Assembly: GCA_028288545.1 (NCBI GenBank)
Contig: JAQBNQ010000624.1
Location: forward strand, 1 to 6,134
DNA from: Bacteroidota bacterium
Lineage (GTDB): Bacteria > Bacteroidota > Bacteroidia > Chitinophagales > LD1
Length of the DNA stretch: 6,134 bases
Direction of reading: 5' to 3'
Of the stretch, positions 1-6,061 are shown one piece after another (the stretch's first letter is position 1; every line of letters begins with the position of its first letter). A program made the position numbers and the translations under genes. The notes below the pieces were generated by a model. That model saw only the letters and a program-made list of their open reading frames with translations, was not told the DNA's origin and made no database searches.

Positions 1-1
1 A

Positions 2-43
2 TTCGGGATGAGTGCTGTTTTCTCTTTCCCAAAACATTTATAA
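2..43 (+). CDS. Possible C-terminal end of an upstream gene
   Basis: Reading from base 2, the frame encodes FGMSAVFSFPKHL followed by a TAA stop at 41-43. The alternating polar and hydrophobic pattern before the end (GMSAVFSF) would suit a last beta strand of an outer-membrane protein. Thirteen codons are too few to identify a family. Frame 1 also stays open until 94-96, and a minus-strand ATG at 37 is open to the window edge, so this is only the most natural of several readings. Confidence 0.22.
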   Translation, partial: FGMSAVFSFPKHL

Positions 44-58
44 AAAATCCTTTGTTAG

Positions 59-65
59 TACTTTG
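59..65 (+). promoter_or_regulatory. Possible -7 promoter element of the DUF2141 lipoprotein gene
   Basis: TACTTTG, followed by CA, is one base shorter than the Bacteroidota -7 consensus TAnnTTTG. It would put the transcription start near 70, about 40 bases before the ATG at 110. No TTG stands at the proper distance upstream; the TTTG at 51-54 is too close. The leader lacks a Shine-Dalgarno sequence but has an A-run just before the ATG, which is normal for this phylum. Confidence 0.27.
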
Positions 66-109
66 CAAAAGTTATAACGCACTAACCCCTCAATAAAACC
101 TGAAAAAAA

Positions 110-664
110 ATGAGCCCCTATTTAAAAGTAAGCAGTGTCGGTTTTCAAATAATTTTAACTTGTTTAGTAATGAGCAGTTGCTCAAACCAACCGGCTAAAG
201 ATGTTGTTGTAACACCGCTAAAAGATACAGTAACAGTTACTGCTGATATAAAGAAGGATACTGTAGCAACCTCACAAGTTAAAACCGATACAGTGGCCCG
301 AATGCCGCTTACTGTAATTGTAAATAATCTTGTTTCCAACACAGCACCAATTACCATTGGCCTGTATTGCTGCACCAACAAATTTTTGGATCCCAAGGAT
401 GAGTTGAAGGAATATAAGTTTGTACCGAAGGGAGATGTGCTAACCGCAAAAATTACAGATCTTAATTATGGCGAATTTGCAATGGCCATTTACCAGGATG
501 TAAACGACAATGGAAAAATTGACAAAAATTTAATTGGCATTCCTACCGAGCCTTATGCTTTTTCAAATAATTACAAACCAAAAGTTAAAGCGCCCGCCTT
601 TAAAGACTGCGTATTCTCCTATAACAAGGATACCAATACGGTAACTATGAAGTTGATAAAGTAG
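110..664 (+). CDS. DUF2141 domain lipoprotein
   Basis: This is a 184-residue exported lipoprotein of unknown biochemical role. Residues 1-23 form a signal peptide with a hydrophobic core ending in a lipobox-like MSSC, so Cys24 would be lipidated and the protein anchored in an envelope membrane. Residues 25-66 are a low-complexity Thr/Val/Lys tether in which DTV recurs at 39-41, 50-52 and 60-62. Residues 67-184 match DUF2141 by eye: a beta-sandwich-like pattern, then YQDVNDNGKID (128-138), then the family hallmark GIPTEPYAFSNN (143-154), then an APAFKDCVF segment. DVNDNGKID resembles a Dx[DN]xDG calcium loop. The adjacent Cys87 and Cys88 plus Cys167 could form a disulfide in the periplasm. The start at 110 is preferred because it gives an intact signal peptide. 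The residues after Cys24 (SNQPAKD) do not show the acidic surface-export signal known in some Bacteroidota. The stop codon abuts that of the convergent oxidoreductase gene. Confidence 0.86.
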   Translation: MSPYLKVSSVGFQIILTCLVMSSCSNQPAKDVVVTPLKDTVTVTADIKKDTVATSQVKTDTVARMPLTVIVNNLVSNTAPITIGLYCCTNKFLDPKDELKEYKFVPKGDVLTAKITDLNYGEFAMAIYQDVNDNGKIDKNLIGIPTEPYAFSNNYKPKVKAPAFKDCVFSYNKDTNTVTMKLIK

Positions 665-1351
665 TTAACGGATTATTCTAAAGTTGAAAGCTCCGGTCTT
701 TAACGCTCCCGAAACTCTTAGCCAAATCGGCAACACGGCTTCGGTGGCTCTTGCACCGGTTATATCACCCAGGTCAAAAAGATTTTCGTCCTTCCATCCA
801 AATTCTTTCAGCAATGATTTTACTTTGGCTTTTGCTTCAACATCATTACCGCTTAGGTAGTTTACATGATCTCCACCTCCAACCAAATCAGGGTTGATCA
901 TTAAACCACACCACATCGTGTTTAAGGTTTTAACAACCTTACTAAGTGGGAATGATTTTTGAATTTCCTCGCCCAAAGAATTGATGTTACTTAATTCGGG
1001 AATTAACCGGGGAGGTGTTCCGTGGCTAAAGTCTAAAGGGTTTGCAAGGTCAAGGATAATTTTTCCTTCAAGGTTTTTTGCACCGGCAAGTTGTAAAGCA
1101 TTTACCGAAATACCTCCATGGGTTGCATTGATAACAATTTCAGCTGAGGCTGCTGCATCAGCAAAGGTTGCCAGTTTAACATTGCTGTTAGCTGCCAGCC
1201 ATTCTTTAAATCCGGATTTTCCGTCTTTACCGGTGCTTACCGCTTTTTCAGCCACATTCCGGGTGCCGATCAATACAGCATGGCCCAATGAACTTAATTT
1301 TGCCGCCAGTGTTTGGCCAACATTTCCGGTGCCTATTACTCCTATATTCAT
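665..1351 (-). CDS. NADP-binding oxidoreductase, F420-dependent NADP reductase-like
   Basis: This is a 228-residue soluble Rossmann-fold protein of the family annotated as 'NADP oxidoreductase, coenzyme F420-dependent' (COG2085-like). The N terminus has the dinucleotide-binding motif GTGNVG (residues 7-12). Thr30-Arg31 end the second beta strand, where this family contacts the NADP 2'-phosphate, so NADP(H) is the likely cofactor. Further hallmarks are ILDLANPLDFSHG (99-111), VVKTLNT (139-145) and the C-terminal DLGDITGARATEAVLPIWLRV (193-213). The length is normal for the family. Bacteroidota generally do not make F420, so the F420 name is probably only a homology label and the substrate is unknown. 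The ATG at 1351 begins the Rossmann strand directly, so no longer start is needed. It lies 59 bp downstream of the small membrane-protein gene on the same strand, with no convincing terminator or promoter in the gap, so co-transcription is possible. Its TAA stop directly abuts the TAG of the opposing lipoprotein gene. Confidence 0.9.
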   Translation of the reverse strand: MNIGVIGTGNVGQTLAAKLSSLGHAVLIGTRNVAEKAVSTGKDGKSGFKEWLAANSNVKLATFADAAASAEIVINATHGGISVNALQLAGAKNLEGKIILDLANPLDFSHGTPPRLIPELSNINSLGEEIQKSFPLSKVVKTLNTMWCGLMINPDLVGGGDHVNYLSGNDVEAKAKVKSLLKEFGWKDENLFDLGDITGARATEAVLPIWLRVSGALKTGAFNFRIIR

Positions 1352-1410
1352 ACTTAATTCGTTTGCATTATTGACGAATACCAGGCAGGTTTATTGTCTT
1401 TAAAGCCCAA

Positions 1411-1821
1411 TTACTTTGAGCCTTCTTTACTTTCCTTTCCCATCTTACTTAGCTGCTTGTATAACATACTAACTTCAAGCACAGTAAAAACCACGTAGTA
1501 AAAAAGAAAGTGAATAATGAGTCCCTGTTTATTGCCTGGTGTATAAAGCAGAAAACCTATCAGCACCGTTAGATAAACGAAGAATTTGAGTACAGTTGAC
1601 AACATGAACCCTCTGATAAAAAACTGCCCCGACCCTTTAGCTGAGTTCAACAAAAACAGGTGCACCGCAATGGCCGCTAAAGGAAAAACAGCCAATAAAA
1701 CAGGCCCATGCTCCAGTTTCATTTTTTCAGGTACCTGACTGTTCCACACAGATTGAAGTGCTATGCAGGCAACGGTAATAACAACAACAGCAATAAAAAA
1801 CTTAAGAAGTGAAGATTTCAT
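1411..1821 (-). CDS. Small four-helix membrane protein, AtpI/DUF6168-like
   Basis: This 136-residue integral membrane protein has four clear hydrophobic segments, at about residues 5-26, 40-59, 74-94 and 100-121, and a Lys/Glu/Ser-rich tail (122-136). Four helices, a Lys at the start of the third (LKFFVYLTVL, 78-87) and a Glu inside the fourth (FTVLEVSMLYKQL, 112-124) recall the small AtpI-like or DUF6168 proteins that sit before F-type ATP synthase genes in Bacteroidota. That resemblance is from memory of the pattern, not a search. No ATP synthase gene is present: the next gene on this strand is an oxidoreductase. If the relationship holds, this is a displaced copy or a different branch. The ATG at 1821 starts a normal first membrane helix. 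The gene is transcribed divergently from the OmpA-like gene. It could also simply be an unassigned membrane protein. Confidence 0.83.
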   Translation of the reverse strand: MKSSLLKFFIAVVVITVACIALQSVWNSQVPEKMKLEHGPVLLAVFPLAAIAVHLFLLNSAKGSGQFFIRGFMLSTVLKFFVYLTVLIGFLLYTPGNKQGLIIHFLFYYVVFTVLEVSMLYKQLSKMGKESKEGSK

Positions 1822-1859
1822 GGCGGCAATAGTGTCTAAATAAAACTTAATTGATTGTG

Positions 1860-1867
1860 CAAAAGTG
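1860..1867 (-). promoter_or_regulatory. Possible -7 promoter element of the small membrane-protein gene
   Basis: On the minus strand this reads CACTTTTG, which matches TAnnTTTG except for the first base. It would place transcription start near 1853, giving a leader of about 30 bases before the ATG at 1821. No good TTG box is visible upstream, so the call rests on one imperfect element and its position in the divergent intergenic region. Confidence 0.3.
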
Positions 1868-1872
1868 TTAAA

Positions 1873-1899
1873 TTGTTGTGAAAGGAAATTCTATTTTTG
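1873..1899 (+). promoter_or_regulatory. Promoter of the OmpA-like gene, deciding its start codon
   Basis: TATTTTTG at 1892-1899 is an exact match to the Bacteroidota -7 consensus TAnnTTTG. A TTG at 1873-1875 lies 16 bases upstream of it, slightly closer than the usual -33 spacing; another TTG at 1876-1878 is closer still. Transcription should begin around 1906, about 20 bases before the ATG at 1926. That excludes the in-frame GTG at 1878 as start, because it would lie upstream of the transcript. Confidence 0.57.
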
Positions 1900-1925
1900 A
1901 TTTAAGTAATAAAAGATATGTGCAT

Positions 1926-4334
1926 ATGATCAAAAAACTACTCCTGGCTTCAGCCGCAATTTTAACAGGATTTTTCGCCAACGCCCAATTAGGCGCCCTG
2001 CAATACAGCCCTTTTGGTGGCGTAACCAATGTTAATTACAACCCCGCCATAGCTGATAGCCGCTTTATTGCCGATATCAACCTGGTAAGCGTTAGTGCGG
2101 CATTAAATAACAACTACGTTGGCCTTGACCGCAAAGCCATTTTCGATCATACCTTGTTTAACGACCCAAATTTTCAGGACGACCATTTGCATGAAAGACT
2201 GAATGGCAAACCCAAAAGCGTATATATGGGAATGCAGGTGCAAGGCCCCTTATCATTTATGTTTTCCTTTGGTAAAGGAAAGAACAAAAACAAAAATGCA
2301 CTGGCCTTTACTTACCACGCCAACATGATTTTTAACGCCGATAAAATTGATCAGACCTTTGCGCGTATCGCTTATTGGGGCATTGGCTACAAGGCAGATA
2401 GCCTTACTAACTTTCGCGGCAAACAACTTACCGATGCTAACATAACCGCAAAAGCCATGAGTTGGTTGGATTACGGGGTTACTTACAGCCGCGTGATATA
2501 CGAAAAAGGCGACCACATGATTAAAGTAGGCGGAACGCTTAAGTTATTGAACGGTATTGAAGGCGGATATCTTTATGTAAACAACCTCAACTACAAATGG
2601 CAGAATTACGATACCCTGGCCATTTTTAAAACAAATGTAAACTATGGCTACAGCCAGGGATTGGTAAGTTCGAAAGGTTTTTCGGCCAGTGACATTACTA
2701 ATTACGTGAAGGACCTGCTCGCCTACAAGTATAGCACCCCAACTGTTGCCGTTGATATGGGTATGGTGTACGAATGGAGACCTGATAAGGACAAGTACAA
2801 ATACCAAATGGATTGCAAAGACCAGTATCGATACGACCAAAACCGTTATAAACTGGCTGTCGGATTTTCAATCATGGATTTTGGTGCAGTGCGCTTTAAA
2901 CGCGGTACTTATAGCTCCAACTTTAACGCCGACATTCAAAACTGGGATGTATCTCACGCCAAATTTCCTGATGGAATACAAAGCGTTGATGATACCATCC
3001 GCGCCCGTTTCCAGGTGTTAAGTGCAGGTACAAAAGATTACATTACCATGTGGCTGCCAACCCGCTTTAACGTGTTCATTGATTACAACATTGCCTATGG
3101 GTTTGGTTTAAACGGGGCAGCTAACATTTCGCCTAACATGGCTAAGGACCGAAATATGGTTCACCAAATATCTACTTTCTCCATTACACCAAAGTACGAT
3201 CACGCATGGTTTGGTTTCTATTTGCCTGTATCGTACGATCTGCTTGGAAATATCAACCTGGGTGTTACTTTACGAGCTGGTCCTTTGTTTGTTGGTACCC
3301 AGGATATCCTCGGCCTCTTTGCTAAAAAATATGTTTACAATGCCGAGGTGCACATGGGCTTAAAAGTTACAATCCCTTACCACAAAATGCGCGACCACGA
3401 TAAAGATGGCGTTTCAAACAAACTGGATCAGTGCAAAACAGAAAAAGGAAACTGCTTATCGCATGGTTGCCCTGATAGAGATAATGACGGCGTGTTAGAT
3501 AAGGACGATAAATGCCCGGATGTTCCCGGCCCTATCGAATTACATGGCTGCCCGGATACAGATAGCGATGGTATTGTTGATATTGAAGATTCTTGTCCAC
3601 TCGTTAAAGGCCCAATCCAGTTCCACGGATGTCCTGATCGCGATAGTGATGGTATTATCGATCAGCTAGATGAATGTCCGGATGTACCGGGTATTGCCAG
3701 GTTTAACGGCTGCCCTGACAGAGATAGCGATGGAGTGCCTGACAAGTTAGATCACTGCCCTGATGTTCCTGGTCCGGTTGATCACTTCGGATGCCCGGAT
3801 ACGGATAAGGATGGTGTGTACGATGACGAAGACCAATGTATACTTACACCGGGACCTGTTGAGAACCACGGTTGCCCTTGGCCTGATAGAGATGGCGACG
3901 GAATACCGGATAAGGATGATCAATGTCCGGATATATTCGGTGTAATTGAAAACCATGGTTGCCCTAAGTTAGAGAAGAAGGAAATTGAAACCATCAAATA
4001 CGCTTTCGATAACCTTGAGTTTGAAACCGGAAAGGACATCATCCGCAGTCATTCGTTCCCATCGCTAAACGCACTGGCCGACCTGTTAGTGAAGAAAGCG
4101 AATTACGGTTTACGTATTGAAGGCCATACAGATAATGTGGGCACCGATGCCAAGAACCTGATCCTTTCTGAAAAACGGGCCGCTGCTGTTAGAAACTACC
4201 TGATAAAGAAAGGTGTTGACGGCAACAAACTTGAATCATTCGGTTACGGTGCCAGCAAACCGGTGGCCGATAACGATACCCCTGAAGGCCGCCAGAAAAA
4301 CAGGCGTGTGGAAATGAAGATCATATTTAAATAG
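1926..4334 (+). CDS. OmpA-family outer-membrane protein: DUF5723-type barrel, seven TSP3 repeats, OmpA domain
   Basis: This 802-residue envelope protein is predicted to join the outer membrane to peptidoglycan. Residues 1-20 are a Sec signal peptide (MIKK, hydrophobic core, FANA before Gln21). Residues 21 to about 487 are rich in aromatic and alternating residues. They begin with SPFGGVTNVNYNPAIADSRF, typical of Bacteroidota DUF5723 beta-barrel regions. Residues 490-680 are seven thrombospondin type 3 repeats of the form DxDxDGxxDxxDxC, expected to bind calcium and form a stiff periplasmic rod. Residues about 683-802 are an OmpA C-terminal domain: GHTDNVG holds Asp736 and LSEKRA holds Arg751, equivalent to the residues that grip diaminopimelate in peptidoglycan, and NRRVEM lies near the end. 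The start at 1926 is chosen over an in-frame GTG at 1878 because the signal peptide begins there and a promoter lies between. It appears monocistronic, ending in a strong terminator. The barrel family name is assigned by eye; the other two domains are certain. Confidence 0.93.
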   Translation: MIKKLLLASAAILTGFFANAQLGALQYSPFGGVTNVNYNPAIADSRFIADINLVSVSAALNNNYVGLDRKAIFDHTLFNDPNFQDDHLHERLNGKPKSVYMGMQVQGPLSFMFSFGKGKNKNKNALAFTYHANMIFNADKIDQTFARIAYWGIGYKADSLTNFRGKQLTDANITAKAMSWLDYGVTYSRVIYEKGDHMIKVGGTLKLLNGIEGGYLYVNNLNYKWQNYDTLAIFKTNVNYGYSQGLVSSKGFSASDITNYVKDLLAYKYSTPTVAVDMGMVYEWRPDKDKYKYQMDCKDQYRYDQNRYKLAVGFSIMDFGAVRFKRGTYSSNFNADIQNWDVSHAKFPDGIQSVDDTIRARFQVLSAGTKDYITMWLPTRFNVFIDYNIAYGFGLNGAANISPNMAKDRNMVHQISTFSITPKYDHAWFGFYLPVSYDLLGNINLGVTLRAGPLFVGTQDILGLFAKKYVYNAEVHMGLKVTIPYHKMRDHDKDGVSNKLDQCKTEKGNCLSHGCPDRDNDGVLDKDDKCPDVPGPIELHGCPDTDSDGIVDIEDSCPLVKGPIQFHGCPDRDSDGIIDQLDECPDVPGIARFNGCPDRDSDGVPDKLDHCPDVPGPVDHFGCPDTDKDGVYDDEDQCILTPGPVENHGCPWPDRDGDGIPDKDDQCPDIFGVIENHGCPKLEKKEIETIKYAFDNLEFETGKDIIRSHSFPSLNALADLLVKKANYGLRIEGHTDNVGTDAKNLILSEKRAAAVRNYLIKKGVDGNKLESFGYGASKPVADNDTPEGRQKNRRVEMKIIFK
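3393..3965 (+). repeat. Seven in-frame 81-bp repeats encoding thrombospondin type 3 units
   Basis: The units start at 3393, 3474, 3555, 3636, 3717, 3798 and 3885. Six encode exactly 27 residues; the sixth encodes 29, with an extra Trp-Pro after its GCP. The consensus is DxDxDGxxDxxDxCPDVPGPxxxHGCP, with Cys at unit positions 14 and 26. Unit 1 is the most divergent: Asn replaces one Asp, and KTEKGNC replaces the PDVPGP segment, adding a third Cys. Unit 3 has PLVKGP instead. The DNA copies have diverged, so recent expansion is not obvious. These are coding repeats, not a CRISPR array. Confidence 0.93.
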
Positions 4335-4341
4335 AAACACC

Positions 4342-4379
4342 GGCCCCTATCCCGATAGCTATCGGGACCGGAGGGGACC
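4342..4379. repeat. Intergenic palindrome with outer GC-rich arms
   Basis: TCCCGATAGCTATCGGGA at 4350-4367 is a perfect 18-bp palindrome starting 15 bases after the stop of the OmpA-like gene. As RNA it forms a seven-pair stem with loop AGCT. The stem can be extended by GGCCCC (4342-4347) pairing with GGGG-A-CC (4373-4379) across a small internal loop. A short T-run does not follow, so it is not by itself a standard terminator. It may protect the mRNA 3' end or be a dispersed repeat. Similar palindromes are common between genes in this phylum as far as I recall, but I have not counted them. Confidence 0.7.
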
Positions 4380-4390
4380 TCAATACGAAA

Positions 4391-4420
4391 GGCGCGATTC
4401 AAACGAATCGCGCCTTTTTT
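4391..4420 (+). terminator. Rho-independent terminator of the OmpA-like gene
   Basis: GGCGCGATTC (4391-4400) pairs perfectly over ten bases with GAATCGCGCC (4405-4414) around the loop AAAC, followed by six T at 4415-4420 and, after one G, four more. It ends transcription of the OmpA-like gene. Read from the minus strand the same hairpin is followed by only TTTC, so it would terminate the opposing 471-residue gene less well, although no other terminator is visible for that gene. Confidence 0.93.
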
Positions 4421-4447
4421 GTTTTCTGCTTCGCATAAATGATCGCG

Positions 4448-5863
4448 TTAAGTACTTAACTCCGCAAGTTTTTCCAATAACCAACCCTTATCAGCCACAT
4501 TGGTAGACGCCGTGATCCGGTTCTTCAAATCGTTGAATTTCTTTTGGTTCTTCACATCAACGCGGTAAAGTTTCATGGTAAAGCGCATAAAGTTCATGTA
4601 GTTGCTTTTGCCCTGTTCGCTTATCAGCTTCTTGCGTCGCAGTAATATTCTAAAACTTTCTTTAAGCGCCATAAGCGGCAGATACTCGCCCAACTCGTAA
4701 TAAGTTTTTATCAGGGTAGTTTTGGAATCTAATTGGTAAAAAATATCGCTGTATTCAACGTCCTGCAACAGGGGTAGTACCTTATCAAATTTACCGAGGT
4801 AAAAATATAGTTTGCTAAGATTAAAGGTATAAGCGTTCTGCCGCTCGGCTTTAGGGATCCGGCTCTTGTATTCCTGTATAAATCTTTCCGTCCATTTGGC
4901 ATCGCCCACACGTAAACCAACTGTGACGATATTTTTATAATCAAACTGCGATAGCATTCCTTCCTCATCCATCAGCAGCTCCGCCTTTAGCATTTGCTTA
5001 TAAATGGCAAATAACTCATTGACAAATTTCAGATCACCGAAATTGATTCGCCTGATACAAAAGTTAATGGCAAAGGCAAAAAGGTTGCGGGCATAGGGTT
5101 TTGGAAATAGCAGGTAATGTTTGGTCAACAGCGCATTCAATTCATAAAAATGGTTTTCATCATTCGGCTCAATCAAAGAAAGCACTACGCGGTATTGAAT
5201 ACCAAGCGCAGGTATATGCTGGTAATTATTCTGTTTTAAATGCTCCAGTATTTCGGCGGCCATTTTCACCTCCGCCTCCAGCGACAGGAATTTTTTATAG
5301 TGAAGGATAGCCGCCAGGTAATTCAGCTTATTGATAAGATAAAAAGCATCCAGGGCTTCAATTGTTTGCAGCAGATTTTTTTCGGTGCTTCGTTGGTTCT
5401 GCAATTCCAAAAAGCTGTTGTGGTGCGCTTCCAGCCTGTATAACTGTAAATAGTATTCTCCATCCCGGTATTGCGAGGCTTCCAGTTTCTTTCGCGCTAC
5501 CTTCGCAGCCTCCGGATAATGCCTTCCCAATTTCTTTTCAGTATAGTAAGCCAGTATTCCTTTTAGTTTTCTCGACTCATTCTTTTTAAGATTATCAACC
5601 ACAACAAAATCTTCCAACTTTTTAAGCAAGTCCGAATGCAGTCTGGCAAATTTTAATGGTGTAAACTTTTGCTTAGGAAGTACCGCATTCCAAATTTCCC
5701 TTTGAGAAGGCAGTTCATCCTCTGCATTTTTAAAGTGTGGCGAAAGCTTTTCAAACAAGCGGCAAAGATTTACATCCTCGTTATGGTACGGCGAGTACAA
5801 AAACTTATTGAACCTGTTTAGTTCATAAGCGGTAAGAGTTTGTAGTAGCTGGTAGAGTTTCAC
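4448..5863 (-). CDS. Conserved all-helical protein of unknown function
   Basis: This encodes a 471-residue protein without signal peptide or membrane segments, so it is probably cytoplasmic. I recognise it only as a type of uncharacterised Bacteroidota protein whose N terminus carries a conserved stretch; here RFNKFLYSPYHNEDVNLCRLF (residues 17-37) fits that pattern. The composition is Leu/Lys/Glu/Tyr-rich with regularly spaced Leu, Tyr and Phe, as in helical-repeat scaffolds. Two segments look like degenerate TPR helices: KLYFYLGKFDKVLPLL (about 351-366) and LIKTYYELGEYLPLMAL (about 387-403). A basic patch LLRRKKL follows at about 411. No catalytic motif is visible, and a protein-binding role is only inference. 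The start is GTG at 5863: an in-frame TGA lies five codons upstream, no ATG lies between, and the conserved N-terminal stretch begins soon after. It is convergent with the OmpA-like gene, and its upstream DNA is a heptanucleotide repeat array. Confidence 0.87.
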   Translation of the reverse strand: MKLYQLLQTLTAYELNRFNKFLYSPYHNEDVNLCRLFEKLSPHFKNAEDELPSQREIWNAVLPKQKFTPLKFARLHSDLLKKLEDFVVVDNLKKNESRKLKGILAYYTEKKLGRHYPEAAKVARKKLEASQYRDGEYYLQLYRLEAHHNSFLELQNQRSTEKNLLQTIEALDAFYLINKLNYLAAILHYKKFLSLEAEVKMAAEILEHLKQNNYQHIPALGIQYRVVLSLIEPNDENHFYELNALLTKHYLLFPKPYARNLFAFAINFCIRRINFGDLKFVNELFAIYKQMLKAELLMDEEGMLSQFDYKNIVTVGLRVGDAKWTERFIQEYKSRIPKAERQNAYTFNLSKLYFYLGKFDKVLPLLQDVEYSDIFYQLDSKTTLIKTYYELGEYLPLMALKESFRILLRRKKLISEQGKSNYMNFMRFTMKLYRVDVKNQKKFNDLKNRITASTNVADKGWLLEKLAELST

Positions 5864-5870
5864 AAATAGT

Positions 5871-5908
5871 AGTGATCAGTAGTTAGTAGATAGTATTTAG
5901 TATTTAGA
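5871..5908 (+). repeat. Degenerate heptanucleotide array, left arm
   Basis: Five consecutive 7-bp units read AGTGATC, AGTAGTT, AGTAGAT, AGTATTT and AGTATTT, followed by a partial AGA. The invariant part is AGT at each unit start, with the first unit most diverged. The array begins only 8 bp upstream of the GTG start of the 471-residue protein gene, so it lies in that gene's leader or promoter. Its reverse complement resembles the right-hand array. Confidence 0.75.
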
Positions 5909-6061
5909 CAAGGGTAGCGCTTAATGGCTTATTTTATTTGCCGTATAAATATAGAATTTTGTCCTGAAATTAGTTTTCCCCAGTCTTTCAGAACTCCATT
6001 TACATTTTAAGGGCTTAAATCCTGCATTCATCTAAATACTAACTACGCAATACTAAATACT
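5878..6061. repeat. Imperfect inverted repeat formed by the two heptad arrays
   Basis: The reverse complement of 5878-5908 aligns without gaps to 6031-6061 at 25 of 31 bases, including an unbroken 12-base match at the outer end of the alignment (TCTAAATACTAA). The spacer 5909-6030 (122 bp) is AT-rich, with no long reading frame, no terminator and no transposase remnant. The pair may be a small non-coding repeat element, or two independent copies of one heptad repeat family. No target-site duplication was recognised at the outer ends. Confidence 0.5.

Noticed and set aside
1..37. Minus-strand ATG at 37 open to the window edge (MFWERENSTHPE)
   Set aside because: Twelve codons with unusual composition, and no promoter that I could recognise in the adjacent 60 bases; no better supported than the + strand tail.
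981..1403. Open frame of 140 codons on the + strand opposite the oxidoreductase gene
   Set aside because: The minus-strand frame has a clear GTGNVG Rossmann motif and family hallmarks over its whole length; the + strand translation resembles no family.
1352..1410. Gap between the two minus-strand genes examined for a promoter or terminator
   Set aside because: No TAnnTTTG element and no stable hairpin with a T-run were found, so nothing is annotated there.
1878..1925. GTG start adding 16 residues to the OmpA-like protein
   Set aside because: It would precede the signal peptide with a polar stretch, and an exact TAnnTTTG promoter lies inside the extension.
3747..3956. Overlapping open frames on both strands across the repeat region
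   Set aside because: They are by-products of the repetitive Asp/Gly/Cys coding sequence, which leaves several frames free of stops, and they encode no plausible protein.
3393..3965. Regular 81-bp repeats that could be mistaken for a CRISPR array or minisatellite
   Set aside because: The repeats are in frame, diverged at the DNA level, and each encodes a TSP3 unit; there are no unique spacers between identical repeats.
5909..6030. Spacer between inverted heptad arrays considered as an insertion sequence or small RNA
   Set aside because: No reading frame for a transposase, no terminator hairpin with T-run and no recognised target duplication; only the repeats themselves can be supported.
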